A stretch of 64,000 nucleotides of DNA from Symbiodinium natans (Eukaryota; Sar; Dinophyceae; Suessiales; Symbiodiniaceae), in assembly GCA_905221605.1 (NCBI GenBank), contig CAJNDS010002310.1:5001-69000 (forward strand), written 5' to 3'. The notes under the pieces are model-generated. The model was not told where the DNA came from. It did no database searches and saw nothing but the letters and a program-made list of their open reading frames with translations. Positions 48,601-58,331 of this stretch are shown here, in pieces; positions within the stretch are counted from its first letter, which is position 1; each line of letters begins with the position of its first letter. Position numbers and translations under genes: made by a program.

Positions 48601-51257
48601 TTATCATCGCGCAGACATGGACGCTGTGTCCATTCGCACGCACTGGTCACACAGACGTTACATGGCGCGGACATGGATGCTCTGGCCACTCGCACGCACT
48701 GGTCACACGGACGTTATCATCGGGCGGACATGGATGCTCTTGCCATTCGCACGCACTGGTCACACGGACGTTACATGGTGCGGACATGGATGCTCTGGCA
48801 GGCCATTCGCGCGAACTGGTCACACGGTCGCTATCATCTGACGGACATGGATGCTCTGGCCATTCGCGCGCACAAGTCACACGGACGTCATCATCGTGGA
48901 CATGGACATGGATGCTCTGGCGATTTACACGCATGGTCACAAGTTATCGTCGCGCAGACATGGGAAAACTCTAGAAGGGTAGGCTCCGCCTGGTTGTGGT
49001 GATTCATGATAACTCGATGAATCGTGTTTCAGCAATCGTTTCACCCATCTACGAAATCTGTGAATTTTGCTCCACATCATCCTGCCATCCAAATCAAGCA
49101 ACTGCTGTTGCGTGTCGACTCCGTACGCAGAAGATGGAAGGGGATGGAAGCCGAAATGAAACTAAACAAGTTTGTGCACGGCAGAGCACGGCGTTTAGCA
49201 AGCACTGGTCTGTCCCACCCTGAACCCGTAGCCCCTACCTCCCTACACCCAATGCCCAAACACCCATAGCAGCATACCCCCACCTAACAATGTATTCTGG
49301 AGGGGGGGAGGGGGGGGGGGGGGCACCTTGACTTCATACATTACCCAGGGTGGGTTCATGTATTCTGGCGGGGGTTCGGTTGGGGAAGTTCGTGTGTGTG
49401 TGGCGGCAAAAACAGTCGCAGCCTTAAACAGATAGGCAAATCCCATACAGAATATAGCAAAAATCCCAGAACTAGGAAATATAATACACCACGACACAAA
49501 ATAGCAATAATCCCCAACATACGTCAGGCACTTTTCTTAACAAAACCACTCGCAGCCTTAAAAAGATAGGCATCCGGTACAGAATATAGCCGAAATCCCA
49601 GAACTAGAAAATATAACGCACCACGACACAAAATATCAATAAACCCAACATACGTCATGCACTTTTCACACCGTCGCAGCCTTAAACAGATAGATAACTC
49701 CCAGAACTAGGAAATATAAAATCACCACGACACAAAATATCAATAATCCCCAACATACGTCATGCACTTTTTAGCAAAACCACTCGCAGCCTTAAAAAAA
49801 ATAGGCAAGTCCATACAGAATATAGCCGAAATCCCAGAACTAGGAAATATAATACACCACGACGCAAAATATCAATAATCCCCAACATACATCATGCACT
49901 TCTCTTAGCAAAAACACTCGCAGCCTTAAAAAAACAGTCGCAGCCTTAAACAGATAGATAAATCCCACACAGAATATAGCCAAACTCCCAGAACTAGGAA
50001 ATATAAAATCACCACGACACAAAATATCAATAATCCCCAACATACGTCATGCACTTTTCTTAACAAAACCACTCGCAGCCTTAAAAAGATAAGCAAGTCC
50101 AATGCAATCCACGAGCAAATTGTTCAGGTCACTTCTGCTGGAATGAAATTGATATGGGAGCTCCCCAAGAAAAAACGACCGCGCGTTGCGGGATCTTGGA
50201 GGGAGGGGAGAGATAGGGAGAAATACAGAATATTCTATGAATTCAGCCCAAAAAGGGTAGGTACATGGGGGGGGGTAGCATATATATATATATATGTATA
50301 CATGTATATATACATATATACGTATATTGATCTTGTATGTTTTTCGTCATATATATATATATATATATATATACATATGTGTGTATATATGCATGTATTC
50401 ATAGCAGATGGCAATGTGTCGATAAACATGTCCAAGTACTGCGCTGTACATGCGTTTAAGCTGAGCAACAGCCAGGATTCCACAGAGAGGAGGAGGGCTC
50501 TGAGGGCTCTCCTTCTTGCCGACGCTGAAGCCCAGGAGCTCCCCAAACGGCTTGCCACAAGGGGTGACCAAGCAGTAGTTGGCCTACAAGGCGCAACACA
50601 AAAAAAGGACAAAAGGCTCTGACACGACAGACTCCCTCTTGGGGCATCGTCTCCCGGAGTCTCTCTCCGCCTCCAGGACCTGGTCCTCGCAGAGGAACTC
50701 TTTTGGAGTGTACGGGGGGTGTTAGTGTTAGTTACTGTTAGTTACTGTTAGTTCAAGTTCTCTCCAAGCTTTTTTCCACCCCGCTGCCCCATCCTCTCCC
50801 CCATGCGGTCCTGGTCGTTGGTGACCTTCCGGTCACGCAGCTGAGAGAGGACTTGAACATCACTTCAAAGCGACTCAAGCTGACTCAAGCCCCCAGAGTT
50901 TGCAAGCTCTCTGCTCTCTCCAGCCTCCATGGAGAGCTCCACGGTTTGGCCCGGCTGGGCCGAGGGCACCTCCAGCACCGGGTTCGCCAGGACCGGCCCC
51001 GACACGAGGCCTCACGCATCTGCAACGAAAGAGAGAGAGAGAGAGAGAGAGAGACAGAAAGAGAGAGAAAGAGAGAGAGAGAGAGATTCAGCGAACGCTG
51101 GTACTCAGTTACTCAGTTTTACAGAGTGAGAGGAGAAGAGGGGAGAAGATAGAAGATTGCCAGAAGGTCTGACGGTCTGGGAAGCCCTGACGCAGCGTGG
51201 TGCCGGCGGGCCAGGGGACGGCGCCGTCATTGGCAAGGACCCAGCTCACGGTGTCAC
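43638..51257 (-). CDS. NBR1-like multi-domain protein, tandem four-tryptophan Ig domains (partial exon map)
   Basis: Nine mapped exons build one complete NBR1-type domain near 50.5-51.3 kb, part of a second near 47.9-48.0 kb and a third from 45.6 down to 43.6 kb. Each has the family's features: a W/L-x-x-N strand followed by WP, a P-G or G turn before a short strand, and a final strand with L-x5-G-x-x-FG. In NBR1 this Ig-like domain mediates protein binding in selective autophagy; proteins with tandem copies outside animals are poorly characterised. An Ala/Glu/Pro-rich linker (46.45-46.73 kb) lies between domains 2 and 3. Exon ends obey AG-G, with GC, GA and GT donors. Whether this is one gene or adjacent genes is not proven, and neither terminus is defined. 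Confidence 0.6.
45776..46330. repeat. AT and CT microsatellites around a short duplicated segment
   Basis: (AT)n lies at about 45785-45812 and CT-rich runs at about 46199-46222 and 46299-46320. Two related GC-rich segments (about 46043-46090 and 46224-46280), each preceded by a 'cgatctatc'-type tract, share the order 'gcacg(c)ttagc-c-ccgccga/gaaggg-gagctgc-gggcgcgcaaa'. They appear to be a local duplication. Confidence 0.5.
45884..46732 (-). CDS. Linker exons of the NBR1-like gene
   Basis: Exons at 46685-46732 (DWMLAETESFSIISEE), 46450-46565 (AKSEAPDAPAEAEVAPEAPS ... YVMHEHLFGNAEA) and 45884-45946 (VSYPERLERSGLVSLGSVAL). All have AG-G acceptors and GC donors. The first two join in phase 0. 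The Ala/Glu/Pro-rich middle looks like a disordered linker. Assignment to the NBR1-like gene rests on position and strand only. Confidence 0.55.
47551..47702. repeat. GA-rich microsatellites
   Basis: Two (GA)n/(GAGC)n runs at about 47541-47590 and 47659-47700 on the plus strand. Arg/Glu- or Ser/Leu-rich open frames across them are composition artefacts. Confidence 0.8.
47921..48025 (-). CDS. NBR1-like domain 2, first exon
   Basis: AG-G acceptor and the strand VKALTWTLANVGQADWPAPG, the same W-x-L-x-N...WP pattern as domain 1. The low border is uncertain (47921 or 47930). A following frame at about 47760-47850 contains PADIPIPGMKPG, which fits the next strand and proline-glycine turn of the domain. 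The rest of domain 2 was not found. Confidence 0.6.
48480..48970. repeat. Minisatellite, about 57-60-bp unit, eight copies
   Basis: Tandem imperfect units run 'ggtcacacggacgt', 'tatcatcg', 'gcggacatggatgctctgg', 'ccattcgcacgcact'. It lies between the domain 1 and domain 2 exons of the NBR1-like gene, so it is probably intronic. Units keep near-constant length, which leaves both strands open (HTDVIIxxTWM-type repeats), but the copies drift by indels and I do not treat it as coding. Confidence 0.85.
49417..50110. repeat. AT-rich tandem repeat, 120-135-bp unit, about six copies
   Basis: The phrase 'cgcagccttaaa' recurs at 49417, 49551, 49675, 49795, 49919/49939 and 50074. Between copies the unit reads 'gatag', 'atacagaatatagcc', 'atcccagaactaggaaatat', 'caccacgacacaaaatatc' and 'ccccaacatacgtcatgcac'. 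It is much richer in A/T than the surrounding DNA and lies between NBR1-like domains 1 and 2, so it is probably intronic. Confidence 0.9.
50278..50395. repeat. AT/ATAC microsatellites
   Basis: Two (TA)n runs, about 50280-50296 and 50350-50372, are joined by TATACATG-type sequence. They lie directly below the last exon of NBR1-like domain 1. Confidence 0.85.
50512..51257 (-). CDS. NBR1-like domain 1, four exons
   Basis: Exons at about 51186-51257 (DTVSWVLANDGAVPWPAGTT), 50925-51010 (GPVLANPVLEVPSAQPGQTV), 50635-50670 (AERDSGRRCPKR) and 50512-50583 (ANYCLVTPCGKPFGELLGFS). Read together they give the whole domain: the W-x-L-x-N and WP strands, the PGQTVELSME strand, the connecting loop, and the final LVTPxGxPFG strand. 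Phases join without a gap. Donors are GT or GC, GC, GA and GA. Confidence 0.72.
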
Positions 51258-51310
51258 CTCTCCAGACAGGAACATCCTATCTTAATAAGACGAACTACAT
51301 AAGATGAAAA

Positions 51311-51341
<31 letters not shown>

Positions 51342-51630
51342 ACTAAGAAGAGGAATGAAGGTGACAAGGTCGAAGCTTGCAACTCAGCTCGTATACAACC
51401 ATATGAAGAACACAGCCCGCCCAACCTGGAGCCACCGGCACAGCGGTGTTTTGGCCGCTGAGGAGCTTCGAGCTCAGCATGGCAGATTGAGGAAGCGGGT
51501 GATCTCGAGAGACGTTTAGACGTTTATCTGTTCTTGGGCCAACGGCTGTCCAACAGCTCCCTGCTCCGCTCTCCTCTCGCTCCCTCTCGCTCTCTCTTGC
51601 TCCCTCTCTCTCTCTCTCTCTCTCTCGGTG
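51026..51630. repeat. GA, AAG and CT microsatellites
   Basis: (GA)n lies at about 51029-51085, (AAG)n at about 51309-51343 and (CT)n at about 51600-51628. The NBR1-like domain 1 exon at 51186-51257 sits between the first two. Confidence 0.85.
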
Positions 51631-52990
51631 TTCTCTGTTTGTGTCTGCCTGTGTGGGCGTGTAGTCACGCACACGCGCATGCTCTCAAGGTGCTGTCGGC
51701 TGTAGCTACGGGCCACACTGGCCTGCGCCGATGGTCAGCTACGCGGAGGCTCAGGACCTGCAAGCTGAAAAAATCACAAGACACTCCAGCAGATCGTCAT
51801 AGCACACCATGGCCTACCCTGAAAGGCGTAGATTCATTAAGGGGTTGCTGCACCTCTGTCCACAGGTCGTGTGCCTTTTGGCTCTCTTCTTCGTGCAGCG
51901 CCACAGTAGCCACCTCGACACAAAAGTTGCCCCGCATTGCTGCACAAGGCCGAGGGCGCATCCTGGCAACGCACCTCCATCTTGGCGCGAGCCAGCGACC
52001 TCTGAGACAAGCAACGGATGGCGCTCTGCATGTTTGGCGCGGTGTGGCGCGGTGTGGCGCGGTGACGGCTGAGCCACGCTGAGCCCCCCGCAGGTTTTCC
52101 TGCAGGACCTCTGGGAAAAACAAATGGGCGCTTCAACATGTCGGGACAAAATCTTGGCCCAAGCAGGTGTTTTTTGCCTTTAGAAGATTGTCATAATGAA
52201 CAGGTCGTGAGTTGTGAGTGCTTCTCTTCTTTGGGGGTGGTTGGGGAGCCGGCCTGGTGGAGCCCTCCCACAGCCGCCTTCTTCTGGAACCTGAAGCCGC
52301 GGCACTTTTGTCCAGGTCTGGATCACCTTGTGCCTGGGAGCGAGGCGCCTCATCGAGGTTCGGTTCAGGGACCCCGCAATGCCTCGCAAGGCAGATTTGC
52401 CAGCGCGACGCTGCCTTCTAGCGGAGACTCGCTTTTCACACGTGTTGCACGGGGTCTCTGAGCGCGGGGAGGCTTCGGTAGCGGCGCAGCGAAGGTAGCG
52501 GCGCAATGCGGCGCATTGCGGGGCCCCGCCTCAGGACCGCCCTTCGCACCGAGAAGCTGGCCGAAGGCGGGCCTCACATCACGAGGAGTCGAGATTGGAG
52601 CAGTATTGGAGCCGATTAACGGGCCTTCTCAGAATTCTTCGACTTTTCCACAAGCGACAAACTCCGTCAAAATCGCCCCACCCCCCCCCCCTTTCGGGTA
52701 AGAGTCCGGACAGTACGAGTGGACGCACTCCTCTCGCGAGCGAGCCCCCTAACTATTGAGAGAGCCCTTCCCAAAGAGAACTACGGAATCTACCGAATGT
52801 AACACAGAATAAAGTTCAGAGCAGGGGGGTTTTAAGGGAATGAAGGGAATGCACAGAGTGTCTCCTCTCCTGCCTCGATGCCCTTCAAGGCTCGCATGAG
52901 GATGACCTCTCTCTCTCTGTCTCTCTCGCGCTCTCCTCCCTCTCCCTCCCTCTCCCTCCCTCTCTCTCCCTCCCTCTCCCTCTCTCTCCC

Positions 52991-53067
<77 letters not shown>

Positions 53068-54696
53068 GTAAAGAAAAAAGTGCGATTCTTGCTCTCACGC
53101 AGACAGCACACCATCGCACTCAGACAGCACACTGACTGAAGGAGGTTGACGGAGGAGACAACGGATGAGGTTGACGGAGGAGAGGATGGGGTGGGGCATC
53201 GGGGGAGGCCGCATCGGAGGCACGCTCGATATCCAGTTGACGGGGAGGGCGCGGGGGTTGACGGGGAGCGCAGCTGCGGACAAGGGGGCCGCAGTCAAGG
53301 GCTCCGCGGATACTTCAAACTGCCAACCCGACTCCGCACCCTCGCCTGGAAACTTTTCAGGTCGACCACTGCAAACACGAGGCACACATTTCGGGCGTCA
53401 CTGTTGTCGGCTGGTTTTCGGAACCCAAGCAAGGCTTGACCTTGTTTGGAGTTTTGTTCTGGAGTTACGACTCTTAGTACTTGCGAGAAAATGCATTGCA
53501 TGTAGAATGTACATCAAGGCATCTTCTGACGCTACTCCTCACACCGGCGCCTCGCCCGCGAAGGCAGCAGAGCAATTCGCATATGCAGGTGCCGCATGGT
53601 TCATGTACGCCTCGTAGGGCCCCAGCTCGGCTCGGAAGCAAAGCAAGCGCCAGCAAAGGCCAAAGCCAGGCTCAGAGGCAGACCTGCCACTGCCAAAGGC
53701 CGAGGCCCTTAGCATCAGGGCCGTGCTGGACTGAACAACCCCTGACCGTGCTGAACTGAACGTAGTTATGGCGTTCAGACGCTTCCCAAAGGACTTGCGG
53801 CAGTTAGAACAAAGGACCTCTCCGCAGAGACCCGATGTGGTGCCCGGAGAAACTAAGCTAAGCCCATCAAGGTCATCAAGGTCATCAACATCCCAGCCGG
53901 AAGAAATTCCCCCATGCTCTCACTGCTCTCATCGCCAGCTTTGGATCAGTGCTCGTCGCACCGGGGCTCGAACCTTCGCATCTCCACATGGCCATCCCTG
54001 AGGTTGAAAGCTTTCCGCATGCCAGTGCCAGGAGAAAGTGCGCCGGGCGCGGTGCATGAGCATTGACAGCAATAATCCTGAGCACCTGCACGCAACAGGA
54101 ATAACTCAGAGCAATGGCAACGCTTAACTTGACAAGGTGCTTGGCAACAAAAACGGCAATGCTGAGGCCAACATCCTACGGTGTCCTACAGTTGAGTCGC
54201 GCTGACTTTCGCCTGGCCATTACGGCTGCGCAACAGTTGAAACAGTTGGAGATTCGGTCGTTGCGATCGTCGCACGCCCTGATGACATGTACGTTTTACA
54301 TCTGCCTTCTTTTCTGGACAACAATTCGGGCATATTTCGGCCTGAAAGCATCACGAGTTTGAAGGCCCATTGGGTCGAAGACTCGTGCCGCATCGCTCGT
54401 TGAGCCGTTCTCTCATTCTTGTCATATTGTCCTTCCCTTTTCTGCAAGTTGCTGTCATTTCAGGTTGGTTGTACAGTGGGGCTCAAGGTGACCCACCCAC
54501 CCACCCGCTCTCTGCCTTGGCCTTGTCGGAGGTCCGGCGCTCGCGCTCCGGGCGCTTCCTCTTCCTTGCAGTCTCCAGCTCACGCCGCTACCGATTCGAA
54601 ACCAGACATGATCCGTGCACAGACTTCACACTCTAGAACCCCGGCCCTCTGGGCAGAGGACTTTGTCTTTAGTAGGGGAGACACGGGATTCGACGC
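51631..54696. other. Coding-like patches and a long CT tract
   Basis: An AG-G start near 51930 precedes VATVALHEEESQKAHDLWTE (about 51872-51931, minus), a probable exon of unknown type. Near 52310-52345 the minus strand reads VIQTWTKVPRLQ after an AG-G acceptor; its IQTW resembles the first strand of an NBR1-like domain, but nothing confirms it. A CTCCCT/(CT)n tract covers about 52905-53064. The remainder shows nothing I can name. Confidence 0.35.
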
Positions 54697-54794
54697 CTTT
54701 AAGAACTTGACCTCTGCGTGCCTCCGCGCCGTGCCGGGCAGCTCCTCGCCGCCCTCACTGCCCTCACCGCTGTCACTCTGGAGGCCCTGGTCGC
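54697..54794 (-). CDS. Probable exon, acidic Gly/Ser/Glu-rich segment
   Basis: AG-G acceptor, then DQGLQSDSGEGSEGGEELPG and ARRHAEVKFLK, then a GCGTCG donor. It starts with two bases of a split codon and ends in phase 0. The first half looks like a disordered acidic linker. No family was recognised. Confidence 0.5.
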
Positions 54795-56145
54795 CTCTCA
54801 AGGCATGCCCGCGGCTGGGGAAGCTGCAGAGGGTGGTTGAGGGCGGCTTCGCGGCACGCGCTTCTGAGGCCAGCAGCCTCCATCGGACAAGCTCCAGAAG
54901 TCAGCAACGAATTCAGGATCCCCTGAGACGGGAGCTGAGCCATGGAAAGCTTTCGGGAAGTGAATGAGACCTTTTCAGTCCATAAAACTTCATGTCAGAG
55001 TCGGCCTCTGCCGAGCCTCTCCAGAATCTGCTCCGCGAGGGCAGCGGAGAGCTGCCTTTCGGGCACTCCTCCGAAGGAAAGGAAGCCTCAAAAATCTCAA
55101 AACATTGCACATCAAGGTGAAACAACACTCAGAACACTCCTTGCACTGCCGCCAGGGGCCGACACCTGAGAGAAGTCGGAAGGCCACTTGGCCCTTGCCT
55201 GTTCCCCTCGCGCCTTCCCCGGCGCGCGAGCGCTTCGTTCGCTGGGCCCCTGACGCAAGCAGCAGTTCTCCAGACCGAATGGGCCTCAGCTGCCAAGCCC
55301 ACTGCAGACGTCCACCATCATGCATCACTGATGACCCATGACTCCCATGATCCATGTGGCATGCTCTCCGTGTCGGGCACCTGCTCGAAAAGACGCCCTG
55401 TCCACGCCCCTTGTCGGTGCAAACTTTGCCTCAAGTGTCGGTCACTGATGGCGGGCAGGTAGAAATCCACACATCAAGAGCATGGAGAGTGTTGGGATCC
55501 CCTCGGAGAGACTCACTTTGAGCATCGTGCTGATCTGCGCAGAGTCCCAATGAGCAGTCACTCTAGTTTGAGTGTTCCATGTGCCGAAGAGAACAAGAGA
55601 GAACGAGTCTGGAGAGTCCATCGCAAGCTCCAGGCGGCAGAGCCCTGGATGCAGGAACGGAGCGACCTCTCAAGAGACATCCAGAGAAGATACTGTGGAG
55701 GCGTCAGCTTTCACAGCTAAGGCCCCTTGGGGTTCTGGCCGCCGCTATGCCCTGAGGCTCAAAGATGACTCAAGACTGCAAAAGACTGCAAGAATATGCG
55801 AAGTCAGAGGGGCCTCCCATGCTGCCATGAGCACGCTGCATGATGCCCCCGCAATTTCGAAGGTTCTCAATATTTGACGCCGATGTTACGGGGATGCGGC
55901 ATGACTCCCATCAAGGACGGAATCTGGAATCGCAGGGATTGTTGGGCAACAGGCCATGTCCAAAGCTTGAGCAAAGCGCCAAGCTCGGATCACTCGCAGA
56001 TTCTACTTCTACTTCTACTTATGCACGTACTTATACCTACACTTATACTTGACTTGTATATATACAAATCTGTAGCTTGCACGTGTGGTGCCAGGAGTAC
56101 ATGCTGCAAGTCGGAGGATACGAGTTCGGACCCTCCGCAGCTCGC

Positions 56146-56218
56146 CTTGAACGATGGCGGAGGCTCGCCCGTGTTCCCCAAGCGGTACCACTCCAGCCGG
56201 CGCTGTTTGTCCATTCGC
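56146..56218 (-). CDS. Probable exon, unknown protein
   Basis: AG-G acceptor, then RMDKQRRLEWYRLGNTGEPP, then a GCGAGC donor. It begins with one base of a split codon. It could be a 3' exon of the coiled-coil gene just above it, but the phase does not join directly to the last mapped exon at 56490, so at least one exon would be missing between them. Confidence 0.4.
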
Positions 56219-56489
56219 CTTTTGAAGAAAGGGGGGCAAGGTGCTCAGTGCTCGGAAGAAGTCTCTTACACGGGTGACTCTCTATATCTTGCGATTCGGC
56301 CTGAGAGCATCATCGTAGAGGCGGTCGAAGCACGTGTAATCCGGATCGGACATCGTGGCGCCCAACTCAGGTTTCGAAAGAACACACTCGACCCCCTCTT
56401 CTTTCGCCTCTTCCCCTTTTGAATTTGCCCACCTGCCTTAGTGGAGGATGGAAACTTCTCTCTCCCTTCTCTGGGGCACGGGCCCCTGC

Positions 56490-58331
56490 TTCCTCGAAGA
56501 GCTTCTTGATGACGTCGCCCAGGCCCTTCTTCTCCGCCAGCTCCATGACGATCCGCAGCTGCTCTCGGACCTCACATTGTCATTCCGACACCCGCTCACA
56601 CCGGACACGCGTGAAGCCCCCCCTCCCTTTTCGCGCTTCAAATTCTTCTCCCTCTTCCTCTTCCTCTTCCTCTTCCCCTTCCCCTTCCCCTTCCCCTTCC
56701 CCTTCCCTCTCCCTCCCTCTCCCTCTCACTCCCGCTCCTTCTCTCCCCCTGCACGCCTGCTTCAGCATCTTCAGCAGCCGCACCTGCTCCTCGTTGAGTT
56801 TGTCGTTCTCCTGTTTGCGTGGTGATGTGGCAAGCCGAACTGTCAGTGAAGCAGGACAGCAGACCAGAAGCCTCTTGCAAAGCAGCGATCTGCGCGTCGC
56901 GCTTCTTCAACTTCGCCTGCAGGTGTGAAGCCAGTGTGAAGCGCAAAGCGCATTAGCAATACAGCTGCCCTGACGATAGCCAAGAGTTAGCTCTCTAGGA
57001 GTACCAGCCTGTTTAACCTATGCGCGCATCGCTCTCGCCCCTCTCTTTCCTCTTCTGCTGGGCATGAAGGTGGAGTGACACAGATGAACAGTCGGGAAAA
57101 GTTTCGCTTGTTTGCCAAACGGGAGAGTGTTTCCCCCCGGGACAAGAACACAACAACACGAAAACGCCAAGTGCGTGAGCTCCCCCTCGTAATTCTGGCC
57201 GGCCCTGGGCAAGCTCCCCACAGTTTGCTGGGATCCGCAACTCACTGAATTACAACGAATACGCGTGGGGGGTTTCCCTTTCAGCTGATTTTCCTTTCTC
57301 CTCCAGCAGCCGCACGAAACCCAGATCCGAACAACACCCCGACGATGGTCCCACCTGGAGACTGCTAGGCCGGGTTTCACAGACTTTTCAAACTTGTCAG
57401 CAACTTCAGATTGATCTCTCTCACTGTCTCCCTTTTCTCTGCCCCGGCCTTCAGCTTCTCGAGCTCCGCGGCTTTCGCGCGCAAGTCTTCCAGTTCCGCA
57501 AGCTGACACGGCGAATCACGTGCTTTGATTCGAGAGCAGAGGACCCCGAATGTGAAAACATTCAAGTGCTCCCGTGTTGCTGTTCACGCCTGCTCGTCGG
57601 TCATGCCCCCCGGCACGGTCACCTCTGACTCTCAGCATAATGACCACACCAGGTCTCAACATTCAGCAGCACTCAGCGCACAGGGACTCTCCAAATTCTC
57701 CAAAGCAGTCCTGCAGCTTACACCATAATGCACCGTAGCAGACTACAGCGCGAGCCTTTTGGACTTCCTGGACGACGTCGGGCTTCTTGCCCTTAGCCCA
57801 CATGAGAAAAGAGAGACAAGAGACGGAGAGCGTAGCATGTTGCATGGTCAGAACCGCAAGAATCATGATGTGAAACTGAAAATCAAGTTTGTGACTTTGA
57901 ACAGCGAGTTAGAAACAACCGCGGGGAGGGAGGGGGAGAGAGAGAGTTGTAAAGCTGCCCTCTTCAGCATTCTGCGCCAGACGAAGCATCTTATCGTACT
58001 ATAGCCAGTGAGCTTCTTGGTAAAGGGTGCGGCCAAGCTGGCGCCGACAAACTCAAGACTCGAGGCGCGGGCGGACGCCAGGTCCAGGGCGCGCTTCAGC
58101 TCCGCATTCAGCTCGGCGGACTGTTGAGGCAAAAAGGTTGGAAGAAGGAGAAAGCTTGGAAAAAAAACAAGAAGCTAAAAAAGCAAATTCGCTTAAATGC
58201 AAAAAGTGTGACTCTCGGGGCCTCTGCTGTGCTTTTGACCCCTCTCTTTTAGCCCCCCCAATAGCCCCCCTTCTCCCGGCGTCCTTCTTCCGCTCGGCCT
58301 CCAGCTCCTTCTGAAGCTGCTCGATCTGCTC
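56490..58331 (-). CDS. Coiled-coil protein, eight or more short exons
   Basis: Exons: 58284-58331 (EQIEQLQKELEAERKK), about 58060-58120 (SAELNAELKRALDLAS), 57756-57791 (GKKPDVVQEVQK), 57590-57622 (VTVPGGMTDEQ), 57449-57502 (LAELEDLRAKAAELEKLK), 56872-56916 (AKLKKRDAQIAALQE), 56757-56810 (ENDKLNEEQVRLLKMLKQ) and 56490-56570 (VREQLRIVMELAEKKGLGDV). Heptad-like spacing of Leu/Ile with Glu/Lys predicts a long coiled coil. Seven of the eight have both borders mapped and are exact multiples of three in phase 0. Two acceptors are AG followed by T or C, breaking the AG-G rule, so those two exons are less certain. Function unknown. A CCCTTC tract lies at about 56640-56725 in an intron. Confidence 0.62.

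Noticed and set aside
51800-52640. A further NBR1-like domain starting IQTW
   Set aside because: The following strands (N-x-G...WP, FG) could not be found, so it is not counted among the domains.
47541-53135. Ser/Leu-, Arg/Glu- and Arg/Asp-rich frames over GA, CT and AAG runs
   Set aside because: They arise from microsatellites; periodic composition on both strands and no splice or domain support.
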